From positions 170,614-234,613 of the forward strand of contig VWZS01000178.1 in assembly GCA_013397075.1 (NCBI GenBank): a stretch of 64,000 nt of DNA. Reading direction: 5' to 3'. A model generated the notes under the pieces. It was not told the DNA's origin. It saw only the letters and a program-made list of their open reading frames with translations, and ran no database searches. This document shows, piece by piece, positions 26,687 to 36,860 of this stretch; positions within the stretch are counted from its first letter, which is position 1, and each line of letters opens with the position of its first letter. This DNA comes from Rhabdornis inornatus (lineage: Eukaryota; Chordata; Aves; Passeriformes; Rhabdornithidae). Both the position numbers and the translations under genes were made by a program.

Positions 26687-26852
26687 CCGCCATCTTGTCT
26701 TTGTCAGGGGTAACCATGTGGTTTCTCATAGGAACAGCCGCCATCTTGTCTTTGTTGGGGAAACCATGTGGTGCTGCATGGGAATGGCCGCCATCTTGTC
26801 TTTGTCCTGGGGCCCATGTGGATTCGACCTACCGGGAGCATCCAGCATCCTG
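26687..26852 (+). promoter_or_regulatory. Tandem array of YY1-type motifs in the LTR
   Basis: Three ~50-base units each contain the core CCGCCATCTTG followed by 'tctttgtc' or 'tctttgtt' (cores at 26687-26697, 26738-26748 and 26788-26798). The second and third are the full 12-base GCCGCCATCTTG, starting at 26737 and 26787. A fourth, degenerate unit is at 26842-26852 (CCAGCATCCTG). GCCGCCATCTTG and its complement CAAGATGGCGGC match the established binding consensus of the zinc-finger factor YY1. Each spacer also carries 'ccatgtgg' (about 26714, 26764 and 26813), an E-box-like CATGTG. Binding is inferred, not shown. Confidence 0.7.
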
Positions 26853-27041
26853 CCTTGTCCCAGCAGCCACATAGAACTAAATCAAGGTGGTGAACACTTT
26901 TTGTGTGTAAAGCACCTTCTCTTTGCATACACTTCTCTTATTTATATTGCTGCTGTTACTATGTGTTCCTTACTCCAAAACTGTTTGATTTCAGTAAATT
27001 GTTGCCTCAACCCATAGTCTCTGCCTTTGTCCATCTCTTAT

Positions 27042-27063
27042 GGGAAGGGGCAGGGGGAAGGGG
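27042..27063 (+). other. G-quadruplex motif in the LTR 3' part
   Basis: Runs of 3, 4, 5 and 4 G are separated by two-base loops (AA, CA, AA). This satisfies the G3+N1-7 four-run rule for an intramolecular quadruplex on the plus strand, about 45 bases before the right end of the LTR-like element. Confidence 0.75.
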
Positions 27064-27110
27064 AGTGGCTTATTTGGAGTCTAATTTCCAGCTGGTGTTA
27101 GACCACCACA

Positions 27111-30100
27111 CCATCTCAAGTTGATTTTCGTATTTATCATATTTGATGAAGTTGTCTGGGATGAGCATGTGAAGTATTCATAGGCTGATTAGTCTTTGAG
27201 GATGGTAGACAAAAATAACTGCAGAGACATGTTAATATGTTCTGCTTTTATTTTGTGATTTCTGAGGCATAGGAAATCAGCTCACATTCCTTTGTTCAGA
27301 GTTTGCTCACATATTGTTACAGCTGAATCCTGTACCTTTTTTCTACTTGTTTAGGCATGCAATTGTTTGGACTTTCCAGATTTACAGTATCCCAGAAATT
27401 ATTTTCTTTACAAGGCACCTAAAACAAAATAATATTTCACTTCTTGGATTTGATAAGGCAGCACAGCCTCTATTCTCATGAAATCTCTGCTTAGCCTTCT
27501 GTTTCTTTTTCTTTTTTCTGGACTTCATCTACTATTAAAAATTGGTGTATTGGCATACTCTTTTACCAGTCAGGCTCTTAAGCTATTTCTCATGTATTTT
27601 ATGGTGTTATATTTCTATATAAGCAATTACAGAACAGAAGGCGAAGGCAAAAGGAACAGCTGGGTAGCACTAACATTATGTTCACTCCACGTGTTTCCCT
27701 CATAATAAGGCTGCTATCCAGAATAACATTTTAAGTTTCGGTCTTCTCTTAAAACAAGAGAATTCAAGTCCAAAGTCACACTGGGTATTTTCATGGTACT
27801 GTAATTTAGTAGAGCTGTGTTGATGTTCTTAGCATAGTGCTGCTGAGATACCCACCTACACCTATACATGCAGTTATTTCTTTAAACAGGCTGGAGGGCA
27901 GACCCAAGCAGTATTTTCCTCACCATTAATTTCTCAGTATTGGCCCTGCCCTGGCACAGCTGGGAATAACAGCAACATCCCAGCCCCAGCTCAGGAATCA
28001 GTGCATGCTGATGCATCCAGTGTAGTTCAAATATGTCTAGCTCCTGGGTTTGTGGAGATAAGAACTGAACTATGTGTGTTGGCTGGCCTTCAGTGCATGC
28101 AATATCAGTCAATCCATGTTATCAACCCCTAGGTTTGCCAAAACCATTTGCCAGGAACCTTGACTAACAGACTGTTAATAATGTCATTAATGTCCCAGTA
28201 CAGCCTCAATGTGCTAGGACCTTAGGCATGGACAGCCAGAAAATATTTATTACTTCAGAAGAGAGGAAAGAGAACAGGATTTGAGAATTACATTTCATAA
28301 CAACAAGCTCTTTGTTTTATTGCTAATTATTCCTTTTCATTGTTGTCTAATCTTCTCAATAATCATTAAAGTGTTGGGTTTAATTCTCCTTTTACAGCCA
28401 CAGGAGGAGTATTTTAAGCTGCTTTCCAACAGTCAGTTGTGAAGACTCTGCAAAAGCATTCTGTCAGAATGGGGTAGAAGGGGTCACTTGCTTTTAACAT
28501 ACACCTTGAGCAGCTATCTTTTGACCATGTATGCAGTGGGAGATACAGGTGAGGTTCTCAGTCTGAGAGGTTCTTTTGTCCAAAGACTAATGTGAATGAC
28601 AGTGATAGGACAAAATTCAAAACAAGCCTACAGTGGTTCCAAATGAAGAGTTTGAAACAGCGTGGAATTACCCCTCTGCAGGGCTAACACTAGCAGTGCA
28701 TAGAGCCTTGAGGTAGGACTCAGCTTGCTCTGGTAGCTCCAGAGACACTGGTCTATACTGGGCTCACAGCCAAGATCTGGGCATAGGGCATGACAGGACA
28801 CGCACTGAGGACTCTGACCCAGTCTGATGTGCCATGGCATTATACCAGGGCAGCTCAGCACAGAGAAACTCAGGTGGTGCCATGGGACCACATGGTGATC
28901 TGTGCAGGCTTGCTCTGAACGCTGACTATAGGATGGCTCCCAGGAGATGGATCAATGGCTGGCTTTAAAAATGAAATTCAATATCTCTGCAAGAGCATGA
29001 CATGCCCCCACCTCTTCTTATGAACCGCTCCAACATTAAATTTTCATCCTCAGGGAAGTGGCCTAACCTCAACTTCTAGCAACTGTGCTATCTCGTGCTC
29101 TTTTCTGTAGCTCTGAAATATTTCCTTATACACTACAATGGAAATTACAAGCATGCTTTAATTGTTATGGACAAGTAACCTCCATAGCTTCTCTCTGACT
29201 AACTGGATAGAGTGTGCTTTTCAAGTTTTGCATCACAAGGCTCTTTTTTTTTTTTTTTATGTTCTCATTTAAGACTGTGCTTTGAACACCTTGCAAAGAT
29301 TGAAGTGTGAGTATATAGCCAGTCACTCAGAGTTGGTCAGTTCCATGTAAAGTCGTTGTTGCTGGCCCCGAATTAGCTATTCCATTATTTAGAAGTGATG
29401 CTTCATTTCACCGTTTTGCTCATATCTAAATATTGGAAATACATGATCTTCCACAGGGTTTTTTTTCCATATTCAAAGATTAAATTCTAATATATAATTT
29501 ATTAAACTATGTGATGTTCACAGAGCTTTCTGGCTCCTCTCTTTAAGGCCATTAAGTGTAATTTGTCTGGGCCAGATGATGTCATGATGTGAAACTGTTG
29601 CATTGTGCCAGAACACTTTTATTTTTCATAAACCACAAATAAATAAAAAATTATTTTCTACATATAAATGTAAAGTATTTTATGCTTCAGATATTGCACT
29701 GGGCTACAGATTTTCCTTTAAAAAATTTTAAACACTTTCTTTTGCCATTTTTGCTACTGGGATTTACTTCTAGCTCTTTTGCTACCTCCATATTAGTGAA
29801 TTAAGCAGCACAGTAAAAGGAACAGGATGGCAACTCAACTGCCTATGCTATTTAGTTGTTATAACTGTACCTGACAGTCTCAACCAATAATATTCCCCCA
29901 AGCACTTCTAAAAGTTTGGGATTTAGTCTAGTCCATAACTCCTTTTCAGAAGATGGGGACTTCTAATAAATAGCATGCCTATGCTAGCCTTGGAATCTCA
30001 AAACTTTTAGTTTGCAAGTTTAGAGGCACATTTCAATATGTAAATTAAAGTATTTTCCCCATTTTTAATGGGGATATTAAATGCAATGTTAGAATTGATG

Positions 30101-30394
30101 ACTAATTTGGTAAGAACAAAACTTTTTAAAGGTAATTCAAATATCATTGATCAGTCCAATTACATGAAAAGTTCACAGGAAGTAAAAAAATCTAAGATAC
30201 CAGATAAGCATCTTTCACATTGAGATTACCAAAGCCATGACCAGTTATCTTCTATACTTTATGAAGAGAGATGAAAGACTCATTTTAATCTTAGGATGTC
30301 TGCAGTATGACTGTGACAAATATATAGAATGACTTAAAATGCCACATACACTGTAGGTCCTTTACAGCAGGCTGCTATACCTTCAGCTATCACT
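27111..30394. other. AT-rich stretch, no gene seen
   Basis: Contains frames at 27478-27705 (plus), 27882-28112 and 28628-28891 (minus) without motifs, a slightly GC-richer patch around 28620-28900, and a T15 run at 29244-29258. No repeat family is recognised. Confidence 0.5.
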
Positions 30395-30955
30395 CCAACT
30401 ATTATTATTAAGAGATTATTTTTCTCCAGGAGCAGAACTTTGCACTTCTTTTTGTTGAACTTTGTGAGGCTTCTCTTAGCTCAGTCCTCAAGCTTCTCAA
30501 ATCTCCTCTGGATTAAAGCCCTCCAGTTCAGCCCTTCACCCCTTATTTATCATCACCTGGTAACCTACTCACAATCGTGTTGATTAAGCAGGGTTTGCAG
30601 GCTGCATGCTCCTTGTTATCTTCTTGTTGCTCAATAAACTGTAAGTGGATTGCAAGGAAATGTGCTCTAAGACCTTTCCAAGGACTGAGGTGAGGCTGAT
30701 CAGCCTATTGTTTGCAAGGTGGTTCTTACTTTTCATGAAGATAAGCATAACTTTAAACTTTTCCCACCTGGCAGAGAATTTCTCCATCTGTCATCTACTT
30801 TCTGTGGATGACAATCAACCTCCTCATAATGATGTGCCATTTCAACAGCCTTGTATTAAAATCTTACAGCTCCATGTATCTCACTACTATCAGCTTCTCT
30901 AAGTAGCCCTTAACCTGTTGATTCACCACTTCAAGTTGTTCTCTATCTCAGCAAA
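30395..30955 (-). mobile_element. CR1 ORF2 (reverse transcriptase) fragment
   Basis: Translating the minus strand gives a decayed non-LTR reverse transcriptase. It includes 'NNRLISLTSVLGKVLEHI' (the CR1 NYRPVSLTSVPGKVMEQI region) and, further on, 'KKITRSMQPANPA'. Near the left end comes a piece matching 'KFNKEKCKVLHLGRNN' in another frame. Stops and frame changes are present, and the middle of the RT domain is missing. The 5' end of this piece meets the 5' end of the next CR1 piece within a few bases. Confidence 0.85.
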
Positions 30956-30960
30956 TTTGC

Positions 30961-31580
30961 AGACACCGAGCTGAGTGGTGCAGTTGACACACCAGGGGGA
31001 CCTGGCTAAGTTTGAGAAGTGGGTCCATATGAAAATCATGAATTTCAACAACGCCATGTGCAAGGTACCACAGCCTGGTAGGGGCAACCCCTTATATCAG
31101 TAAAGGTTGGGGGATGAAGGGATTGAGAGCAGCCCTGCTGAGAAGGACTTTGGGGTGCTGATGGATGACATGAGCTGGCAATGTACATTCACAGCCCCAA
31201 AGACCAATTGCATCCCACACTGCATCTGGCAGTGTGGCCAGAAGGGCAAGGAAGGGGATTCTGCCCCTCTGCTCTACTCAGTCTACTCTACCCTGCTCTG
31301 GCAAGACCCCATCTGCACTGCTGCACCCAGATCTGGGATCCCCAGCACAGCAAAGGCATGTACTTATTGAAGCAGTTCCAGAGGAGACCAGGAAAATGAT
31401 CAACAGGGCTGGAATACCTCTTGTAAGAAGACAGGCTGAGAGATTTAGGGATGTTCGGCTTGAAGAAGAGGATTTCTTGGAAGACCTTATTGTGGCCTTC
31501 CAGTAATGGAAGGGTACTTAAAGATGGGGATTGACATTTTAGGAGGGTCCGCTGAACAGGATGAGGGGAAGTGATTTTAT
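30961..31580 (+). mobile_element. CR1 ORF2 C-terminal fragment
   Basis: Starts just after the RT catalytic region ('gcagacaccgagctgagtgg', from FADDTELSG). It proceeds through 'gattgagagcagccctgctg', 'gaaggactttggggtgctga' and 'gaagacaggctgagagattt' to 'accttattgtggccttccag'. This is the invariant order of CR1 ORF2 after the catalytic site. Decay is moderate, with small gaps. It stops before the 'ttagatattagg' block, so the 3' tail is absent, which is unusual for CR1 and implies later deletion. Confidence 0.9.
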
Positions 31581-31905
31581 ACTAAAAAAGTACTGAGTAT
31601 GGTACTACCTCCAAAAAAATGTACCACATTTTACCAGAATGTCCTCTTATTATGAGCACACTGGTGGATTCTTTTCTTCTTATGCCTTAGCAAACTATAT
31701 CTTCTTGCTTTTGCCCCCAAATGTCTATGCTTTTATCACTCTCCTTTTTTTCTCAACTTCTTCTATGCCTCTTGGACTATGTCTAGTCTGTACTGAGTAA
31801 TTCGGATGAAAAGATGAGTACATATTTGGTCATCTCAGTGAAGGATTTTGACCCCCATATGACAGAACTAGATGCCAGTATCTCAAAGAACCTCCAAATT
31901 ATACA
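31581..31905. other. Short unannotated gap
   Basis: AT-rich sequence between the CR1 piece and the GGTTT tract. Nothing is recognised. Confidence 0.5.
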
Positions 31906-31980
31906 TTTTTTTGGGGTTTGGTTTGGTTCGGTTTGGTTTGGTTGGGTTTGGTTTTGGTTTGTTTTGGTTTCGTTTTTTTG
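31906..31980. repeat. Imperfect (GGTTT)n tract
   Basis: About 75 bases of 5-base GGTTT-like units with variants (GGTTC, GGGTTT, GGTTTT), flanked by T runs on both sides. The minus strand is an AAACC ladder. This is simple-sequence expansion, and the translations through it are compositional artefacts. Confidence 0.9.
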
Positions 31981-33069
31981 TGCCTTGAGCAGCTGTAGCT
32001 GACAATAGAAGTGCTCTTTTCTATCAAGATTGAGTTGGTGCAGACCCGAAAGAAAGCAATCAGTGCAGATAGCCTATCCCTTCTCCAAAGAAAGTTATCA
32101 AGAGGCATCCAGGGTGAGGTTCAGTTTTCAGAGGAATTGATTCCTGATACATTTTTGCCATGATAAAAGTAATAGAAAAAATAATATTATATTTCCAGTG
32201 TCCTTCTGAATGTAGCAGAATGTTTGTGATATCAAATATAATTTCCTTCACCAAATTTTCTAATTTTGTCTATGGTTATAACCAATGCTTTTATCATTTC
32301 ATCTGTGTGATTTCTGATCTACTGGCCAAGTATTAGCAACTCCAGTAGTGATGTTTCTTTTTTTTTATGAATGAAGGCCAATACACAACTTAAAAAATAT
32401 TCTGTTGTCATGTATTGTCTTCATATTTACTTTCAGATTTTCATGGCTATCTTATTATAATTGATAGCTGATGTGTTTATCAGGACCTAACGGAAAATCA
32501 GTTTCTCTGTGTTTGTGAGCAAATGCCATCAGATGGGAGGAGAAAAGGGATGGCAAAAAGTACATAATGTTCTGTTGTTAAATCTCTCTAAATTAGCTTG
32601 GTGAAGAAAGAACAACTATTTCTGCACTGATTAATTTCTAGTCAATAGAAATGGAATTGCCATAAGTGCTTCCACACAAGGCCAACATAATTTTAAGCAC
32701 TATGACAGTCATGTGTTTTAATGTTGTTCATAAAAGAAATATGGCATTTCAGTTGGCCAGAGAACTCAACAAACCTTCAGAGAAATTTTTTGGCATTGTC
32801 GTTTGGGTTTTGTTTCATTTTTATTTTTATTTTACCATTCTCTGTGAACTCAACCTGATTTGTAGACTAAGAACCTCAGGTTATATTTACCTTCACAGCT
32901 GAGTCTTTGATTCAGCATCCAAGTATATAAAATAGGTTCAAAATAAGGCAACAAACTTGTTTTCATCCTTCCTTGCTGAAATAATACCCCCTACTTGCCA
33001 AGGACAGCAAAAGTGGTCAGGTCCCTGACCTGCTTTCAGCAGCCCAGTCCCCTGCAGCCATTTTCAAAA
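31981..33069. other. AT-rich stretch, no gene seen
   Basis: Frames at 32060-32254 (minus) and 32666-32902 (plus) lack motifs. A T run lies at about 32358-32366. No repeat is recognised. Confidence 0.5.
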
Positions 33070-34215
33070 AAAATGTTGGAGGTTTTGAGTTACGTCTCTA
33101 GGCAACCTGTTCCATGGCACCATCCTTACAGTAATAAACTTTTTCTCCATGTTTAAATAGAATTTCCTGTATTTCCATTTGTTCTCATTGTTTGTTCTTC
33201 TTTTACCAAATACCAGTGAAAAAAGCCTGACTCCCTCTTCTTTATATCCTCCCATCAGATTTATGTACCCCATCATATTGATGAGATTCCTTTTCTTCAG
33301 CCTTTTCTTCAGCCTTTTCTTGTTTAAACAATCCCATCTTTCAAGCTTCTCTTTGTATATTAGATGTTCCTGTCTCTTAACCATATTCATGGTCCTGAAC
33401 TGGACCTGCTCCAGTATGACCACGTCTTTCTTGTACTGGAGAGCCCAGGACTGGACACAATACCTTAGATTTGACCTGAGCAGAGCTGGCTTGATGAAGG
33501 ACCACTGTGTCCCATCATCCAGGTAATTAATCGCAGTATTGACCAATACTGGCTCTCATGCTGACCCCTCCAGTAAACCACAGGTGATAGCCTTGAGCTG
33601 GACATCATGTTGTTGATCAAACCACTTTGAGCCAAACAATTCATTTTGGTTACGTAGTCTAAACTTCACCACTTTCTTGAGAAGGATATTATGGAAATGT
33701 GGGATATCTTCTTAAAAACAAGATAAACAACAATCACTGGTCTTTCCCCAGCTACTAAGCTGGACATTTCATTGCAGAAGCTATCAGAGGGAGGGATTTC
33801 TCCTTTGTAAATCCATGCTGACTGGATTTAACCAGCTTCTTGTAATACATACATTTGAAAATGTCTGCTCTGTCATATTCTCAAGGAATTGAGGTGAAGC
33901 TGCCTGGCCTGCAGTTCTCCAGATCTTTCTTCTTGTCCTTTCTGAAGACAGGAATTATATTTGGTCCCTTCTAACCCTCAGTATGTCTTCATTGACCTTT
34001 CAAATGCAATTGAGAGTGGTCTTACAATAACATTGGCCAATTTCCAAGTAATCGTTGTATCACATGAGACCCCTTAGACTCATGGATGTCCAGTTTGTAT
34101 AAGTATTCCCTAACCTTGTCCTCTTTCTCCAAGGAAAAGTCGTCCTTGCTCCAGATTTTCCCACTGATCTTAAAGACCTGGGAGAATCAAAGGCTAGTCT
34201 TACAAGTAGAGACTG
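33070..34215 (-). mobile_element. CR1 ORF2 relic, RT domain to C-terminus
   Basis: Minus-strand reading gives, in order: a piece like 'TPVFKKDKKEDLGNYRPVSLTS' (33900-33970), then 'SQHGFTKEKS' (about 33810-33840), a decayed central RT region full of frame changes, and from about 33546 a continuous ~160-codon frame. The last contains 'YCVQSWALQYKKD', 'LEQVQFRT', 'KFYLNMEKKFITV' and 'WNRLPRDV', the conserved CR1 C-terminal series. The 3' untranslated tail is missing. A 12-base in-frame duplication (33289-33312) doubles a Lys/Arg-Leu-Lys-Lys segment. The element is dead: stops interrupt the RT domain. No promoter or 5' end is present. Confidence 0.9.
33289..33322. repeat. 12-base tandem repeat inside CR1
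   Basis: 'ccttttcttcag' occurs at 33289-33300 and 33301-33312 and is followed by a 10-base partial copy. It adds four codons per unit on the minus strand, so it keeps the surrounding reading frame. Confidence 0.9.
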
Positions 34216-35591
34216 ATAGAGTCAGTAGTCCTCAGATTCAGCTCCCCGGTTTCATATGCCTACAGGCTCACTTCCTAGAGTACTAAAATTGGCAGTTCCA
34301 GAAATTTTATACTGAAGTTTTGCTGCCTATTCATTTTTTCACTCTGCAGAAAAAATCTAAAATTCAGTAACTATTGCCAAAAGTGTTAATATTCCTGCCT
34401 GCTGTTCTCAGTTGAACAATGTCTCATGTGTCTCCAAGACTGTGGTGCTTTGCACCCCATCCTGAAGTGCTGAAGTGCTGTGCTGAAGAACTCAACCATC
34501 AATCACACACCCCTGATTTACTTTTCATGTGACAGTCCTTGCATACCAAAAAGGTACTCTGCACCTGTGCATCTGTAATTAGCAATAAATTGTGAATTTT
34601 ATTTAGAATTTAATTAAGAAACAAGTAACAGAAAAGACAAGATTAATATATTTATTTCAAGATCTACAGTTGAAGGCTTGGTCCCACAGTTCATCCCACA
34701 TGTGGGCTGCACTCTGAAAAGAATGCAAGTTGGAGGTGATTGCTATCTCCTCTCACCTGGATTTTTATTGAGGGTTACATGATTGTACAGAAAGTCTAGC
34801 CTCCTAAATGAGAGGCTCAAGATTTAGTAGGATGAACATAGGACTTTCTCTTCCATTCTTTAAATACAGTAGCATAAGGTGGCTCAGGACACTAAGAAAG
34901 GTGGCTATCATGACACCTGTTAGGGTTTTTTTTTTCTGGTGTATTGCTTCTGGACAACTGGAAAATATTTCTCTGATATTAAAGTAGAAGTGAATGAGAA
35001 AGAGTAAAAAGTATGTTTCTGTGTGATCATTTAATCTATGTAATGATTCCTTGCAGGAATATATTAATGAAACCAGAAACAATGAAACAGTGAATGAATC
35101 TCATAAAATGTAGGAACTTACCTTTTCCTATTCTGTTTTGGTGATAATTTCTTACTATAACTCTTCAGTATATGCTATATTGAGGGAATATTTATTTTTG
35201 ATTAAACAAGCATTTTGGAATTTGAGTCCAACATGAACTTAATTAAAGGTTGACATTTCCATTTTCCATAAAACCTTTCTGTAATTAGATTTATTGTAGA
35301 AATAATTACTTTTCATTTTTCTTACGTATGTGAAATGTAATATGTAATGTGTAATTATACGTAGGTATAATTATTCCTAAATATAAAAATTATGTGAACT
35401 TATGTTTCTTGGAAATGTTAAAGACCTTTCCCAAAAGTCATTTTGGATACACGTAAGTTAGAGAGTACCCTAATATTGATTTTTTTCTCAAATAACTTCC
35501 AAAAAGTGGGTAATTATTTCTCATAGACTAACAGAAGATTTAAAGAGAAAAAATTTGTATTATAAAATTGACTGTGGTTATTGCTAAGAGT
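34216..35591. other. AT-rich stretch, no gene seen
   Basis: Contains a 9-base inverted repeat, 'taattatac' (35352-35360) and 'gtataatta' (35365-35373) around a 4-base loop, within a very AT-rich patch. The frame 34804-35082 (minus) shows no motif. Confidence 0.5.
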
Positions 35592-36426
35592 TGTTAGTGG
35601 CAGCCTCCACCTCCAGCAGGTCTGTCCCAAGACTTTTTCCTGCCTGATCTCTGGAGCCCAGCCTGGTGCCCCAGAGACCTGGGGTTTCTGCCCAGGCTGT
35701 GAGATATGGCTGCCCCTAGGGAAGCTGAACACTTGTCCCAGACACGCAGGACACTTACAGGACATGGACATGGCTGGCTGCACAAAGATGCTGTGCCTAC
35801 ATAGGACTCACATCGCATCAGAGAAGCACAGAGAGCACCATCCCCTCCTCTCCCAGGGCTGGCAGAGACAGAAGGGCTCCTGTGTGGGCACACACGCATC
35901 AGTATCCAGGTTCACAAGCACCCACACAGTCATGGATTCCCTGAGTACAGCATGACCCTTCTGTTCATTTGATGCCCCTGGCGGGACTCTAGACCCTCTT
36001 ACCCACCCTTGAATTCCCGATTTGACAGCCGGTCTAGCTCAGGGCTTGCTGCAAAATGACATACAGACTCACATTCTCATTGCACAGGCACCCTGTCCCC
36101 ACGCACTCTACCTGCCTGATGTTCTTGCTCCACATGGGGCATCCGGCTGCTGCTGAGTCCAGCTTGGAGTTTGCTGTTTGAAGTTGAATGAAGATGCGCA
36201 CTCCATGCACACCCATCTTGAGAGTGATACAGACACTTGCCCCTCCACCCCCAAACTGGCACCAGGCATGTGAGCTGTGAGCCATAGTCCTTCTTCAGCT
36301 GCCCCTGCTGAACCACAATGTCTCACCCACACCAGAACCCCAGCAGGTAGTGCTCAGACCTTGCCCTCACCCATGTGGAACAGAGGGTGAGATCATGCAG
36401 AGCTAGCTACTATAGTATGTAATAAA
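35592..36426 (+). other. GC-rich block of unknown identity, possibly a repeat or LTR
   Basis: About 0.83 kb is distinctly GC-richer than both flanks and carries scattered CpGs. It starts near a TG after 'gagt', and an AATAAA hexamer lies at its right edge (36421-36426). Overlapping frames on both strands (35581-35955 plus, 35514-35899 minus, 36034-36332 minus) reflect composition and share no domain. I cannot match it to a known avian LTR. Size, composition and the terminal hexamer would fit an LTR, an unclassified repeat or a 3'-terminal exon. Confidence 0.3.
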
Positions 36427-36860
36427 GAGATAGGATGAATTGTGATGATCAGCTGCAGGGCTCCATCCAACAAGTGTGTTTGGCTCCATTTTACATGCAA
36501 CCACCCTCTTTTATGCCCCTTTCAATCCGTTTTCCCCTTCATTCCTCTGTGCTCCCCCTTCCCTTGCATATTCCCTCATCAGCATGCATAGCTCCATTGG
36601 ACTCCTCTTCCATCTTCATTCACCCTTGGGTTTGCAAAGTCCTGTTTTGCTTGCAGCTTCTTGATAGCCCACAAACTACTGTGACTGGACAGGTTTATTT
36701 CTTGTCTTTGTCTCCATTATGCTTGTCTGTCAGGTTTGTGCCTCTGCATCTTCTTGTTCATATCTTCCATCTATTCTTATTATCCCATTTTTGCATTGAA
36801 AAGGTCCTTGACCACACGTCCTTAAAGGAGAAGATGCTCTCTCCTCCCATACACACTTGA
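36427..36860. other. Pyrimidine-rich stretch
   Basis: The plus strand is C/T-rich across roughly 36480-36860 ('cccttttatgcccctttc'-like text). This gives a 141-codon frame (36435-36860) dominated by Leu, Pro, Ser and Phe with no domain. It could be part of the preceding GC-rich unit or independent low-complexity drift. Confidence 0.4.

Larger units (their letters stand above)
26162..27108 (+). mobile_element. Solo LTR-like element, ERVL-type 3' end
   Basis: A GC-rich ~0.95 kb block stands out sharply from AT-rich flanks. Its right end follows the order I know from avian ERVL-class LTRs: 'tcagtaaattg', 'cctcaaccca', a G-rich stretch, then 'ggtgttagaccacca', giving a CA-type terminus. The left edge is placed at a TG dinucleotide after 'cacc'. 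The same four bases follow the right end (26158-26161 and 27109-27112), but four bases are too few to trust as a target duplication. No gag, pol or env remnants flank it, so it is best read as a solo LTR. Its interior holds a tandem array of YY1-type motifs and a long chance-looking open frame. The left half is unlike the LTR sequence I know, so a composite origin is possible. Confidence 0.65.

Noticed and set aside
33179..33526. 115-codon plus-strand frame
   Set aside because: It is the antisense shadow of the CR1 ORF2 C-terminal frame on the minus strand.
35514..36332. Cluster of frames on both strands in the GC-rich block
   Set aside because: Several mutually overlapping frames, each cysteine- or serine-rich without motifs, as expected when stops are depleted by GC content.
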